From: Lachnospiraceae bacterium
GTDB taxonomy: Bacteria > Bacillota > Clostridia > Lachnospirales > Lachnospiraceae
Assembly (NCBI GenBank): GCA_024680815.1
Contig: JAILBQ010000066.1
Span: forward strand, 1 to 41,331
DNA: 41,331 bases
Direction of reading: 5' to 3'
Part shown: in pieces, positions 41,228 to 41,331 of the stretch
Position numbering within the stretch: position 1 is the first letter of the stretch
Layout of the letters: each line of letters starts with the position of its first letter
Program-made: the position numbers and the translations under genes
Notes under the pieces: generated by a model
Databases searched by the model: none
Seen by the model: only the letters and a program-made list of their open reading frames with translations
What the model was told of the DNA's origin: nothing

Positions 41228-41331
41228 TTGCTCAACATACGAACAGTACGAGAGCTTGCTCACAGGTACTGTTCCGGATGTTGAGCAAAACTGCGAAGCA
41301 GGAACCTCCACCAACATGAGGATTTCAGGTG
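41228..41331. other. Nested inverted-repeat element, truncated by the window edge
   Basis: The outer stem TTGCTCAACAT/ATGTTGAGCAA (41228-41238, 41278-41288) encloses GAACAGTAC/GTACTGTTC (41241-41249, 41266-41274) and a small GAGC-TT-GCTC. Then come a CTGC-GAA-GCAG hairpin (41291-41301) and CCTC/GAGG with CACC/GGTG, which could cross-pair as a pseudoknot (41305-41331). The plus-strand frame ending AKQEPPPT then stop at 41319 is reminiscent of TnpB C-termini. Hence a structured RNA or an IS200/IS605 right-end remnant is possible. Not resolved. Confidence 0.5.

Overview
The window looks like a chromosomal segment of an anaerobic Clostridia member, most likely Lachnospiraceae (Bacillota), with base composition near half GC. 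The evidence is the gene content: a Re-type citrate synthase homologue beside a eukaryote-type NADP isocitrate dehydrogenase, an Rnf complex in the clostridial order C-D-G-E-A-B, a sodium-pump decarboxylase cluster, Rex, an HI0933 flavoprotein-cmk-ispH-rpsA string, a CIRCE element and Firmicutes-style sigma-A promoters. No tRNA, rRNA, CRISPR array, prophage or intact insertion sequence was seen. No stretch without a gene exceeds about 300 bases.

Layout, left to right. 1-1346: end of a cell-wall protein with Ig-like repeats, a 32-serine tract and a PKTGD sortase signal. 1455-4169: Re-citrate synthase homologue and icd, a short route towards 2-oxoglutarate. 4185-6613: lon behind a sigma-A promoter and a perfect CIRCE (HrcA) operator. 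6701-7585: aldo/keto reductase, convergent with an ABC-F ATPase (7640-9580, minus). The ABC-F gene is divergent from rex, with a Rex-like site between them. 9692-18046: a tightly packed run of rex, a coiled-coil protein, NAD(P)HX repair enzyme, alanine racemase, CorC-like protein, YebC, a hypothetical protein, metallophosphoesterase, scpA and scpB.

18227-19708: a secreted alanine-rich helical rod. 19913-25871: a biotin-dependent Na+ pump cluster of 12S-type carboxyltransferase, lipoprotein-OadG fusion, biotin carrier, OadB, a repeat-bearing spacer, 5S-type carboxyltransferase and a hotdog thioesterase. 26080-32377: TetR regulator, RpiR regulator, HI0933 flavoprotein, cmk, ispH, rpsA and an orphan cheR. 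32362-32952 (minus): an unrecognised protein. 33021-40291: rnfCDGEAB, then a lipoprotein ApbE flavin transferase that probably flavinylates RnfD and RnfG, then a membrane-anchored GH25 muramidase. 40280-41113 (minus): a protein with two AP2-like domains around a degenerate HNH-like core. 41228-41331: a structured inverted-repeat element cut off by the window edge.

Working together, the window is rich in ion-motive energy conservation and redox balance: Rnf (ferredoxin:NAD), a decarboxylase Na+ pump, Rex (NADH sensing), NADPH-producing icd and NADHX repair. The most unusual items are the AP2/HNH-like/AP2 protein, the lipoprotein-OadG fusion in a transcarboxylase-like cluster with an internal repeat pair, CIRCE control of lon, recurrent hairpins directly before ribosome binding sites, and the alanine rod.
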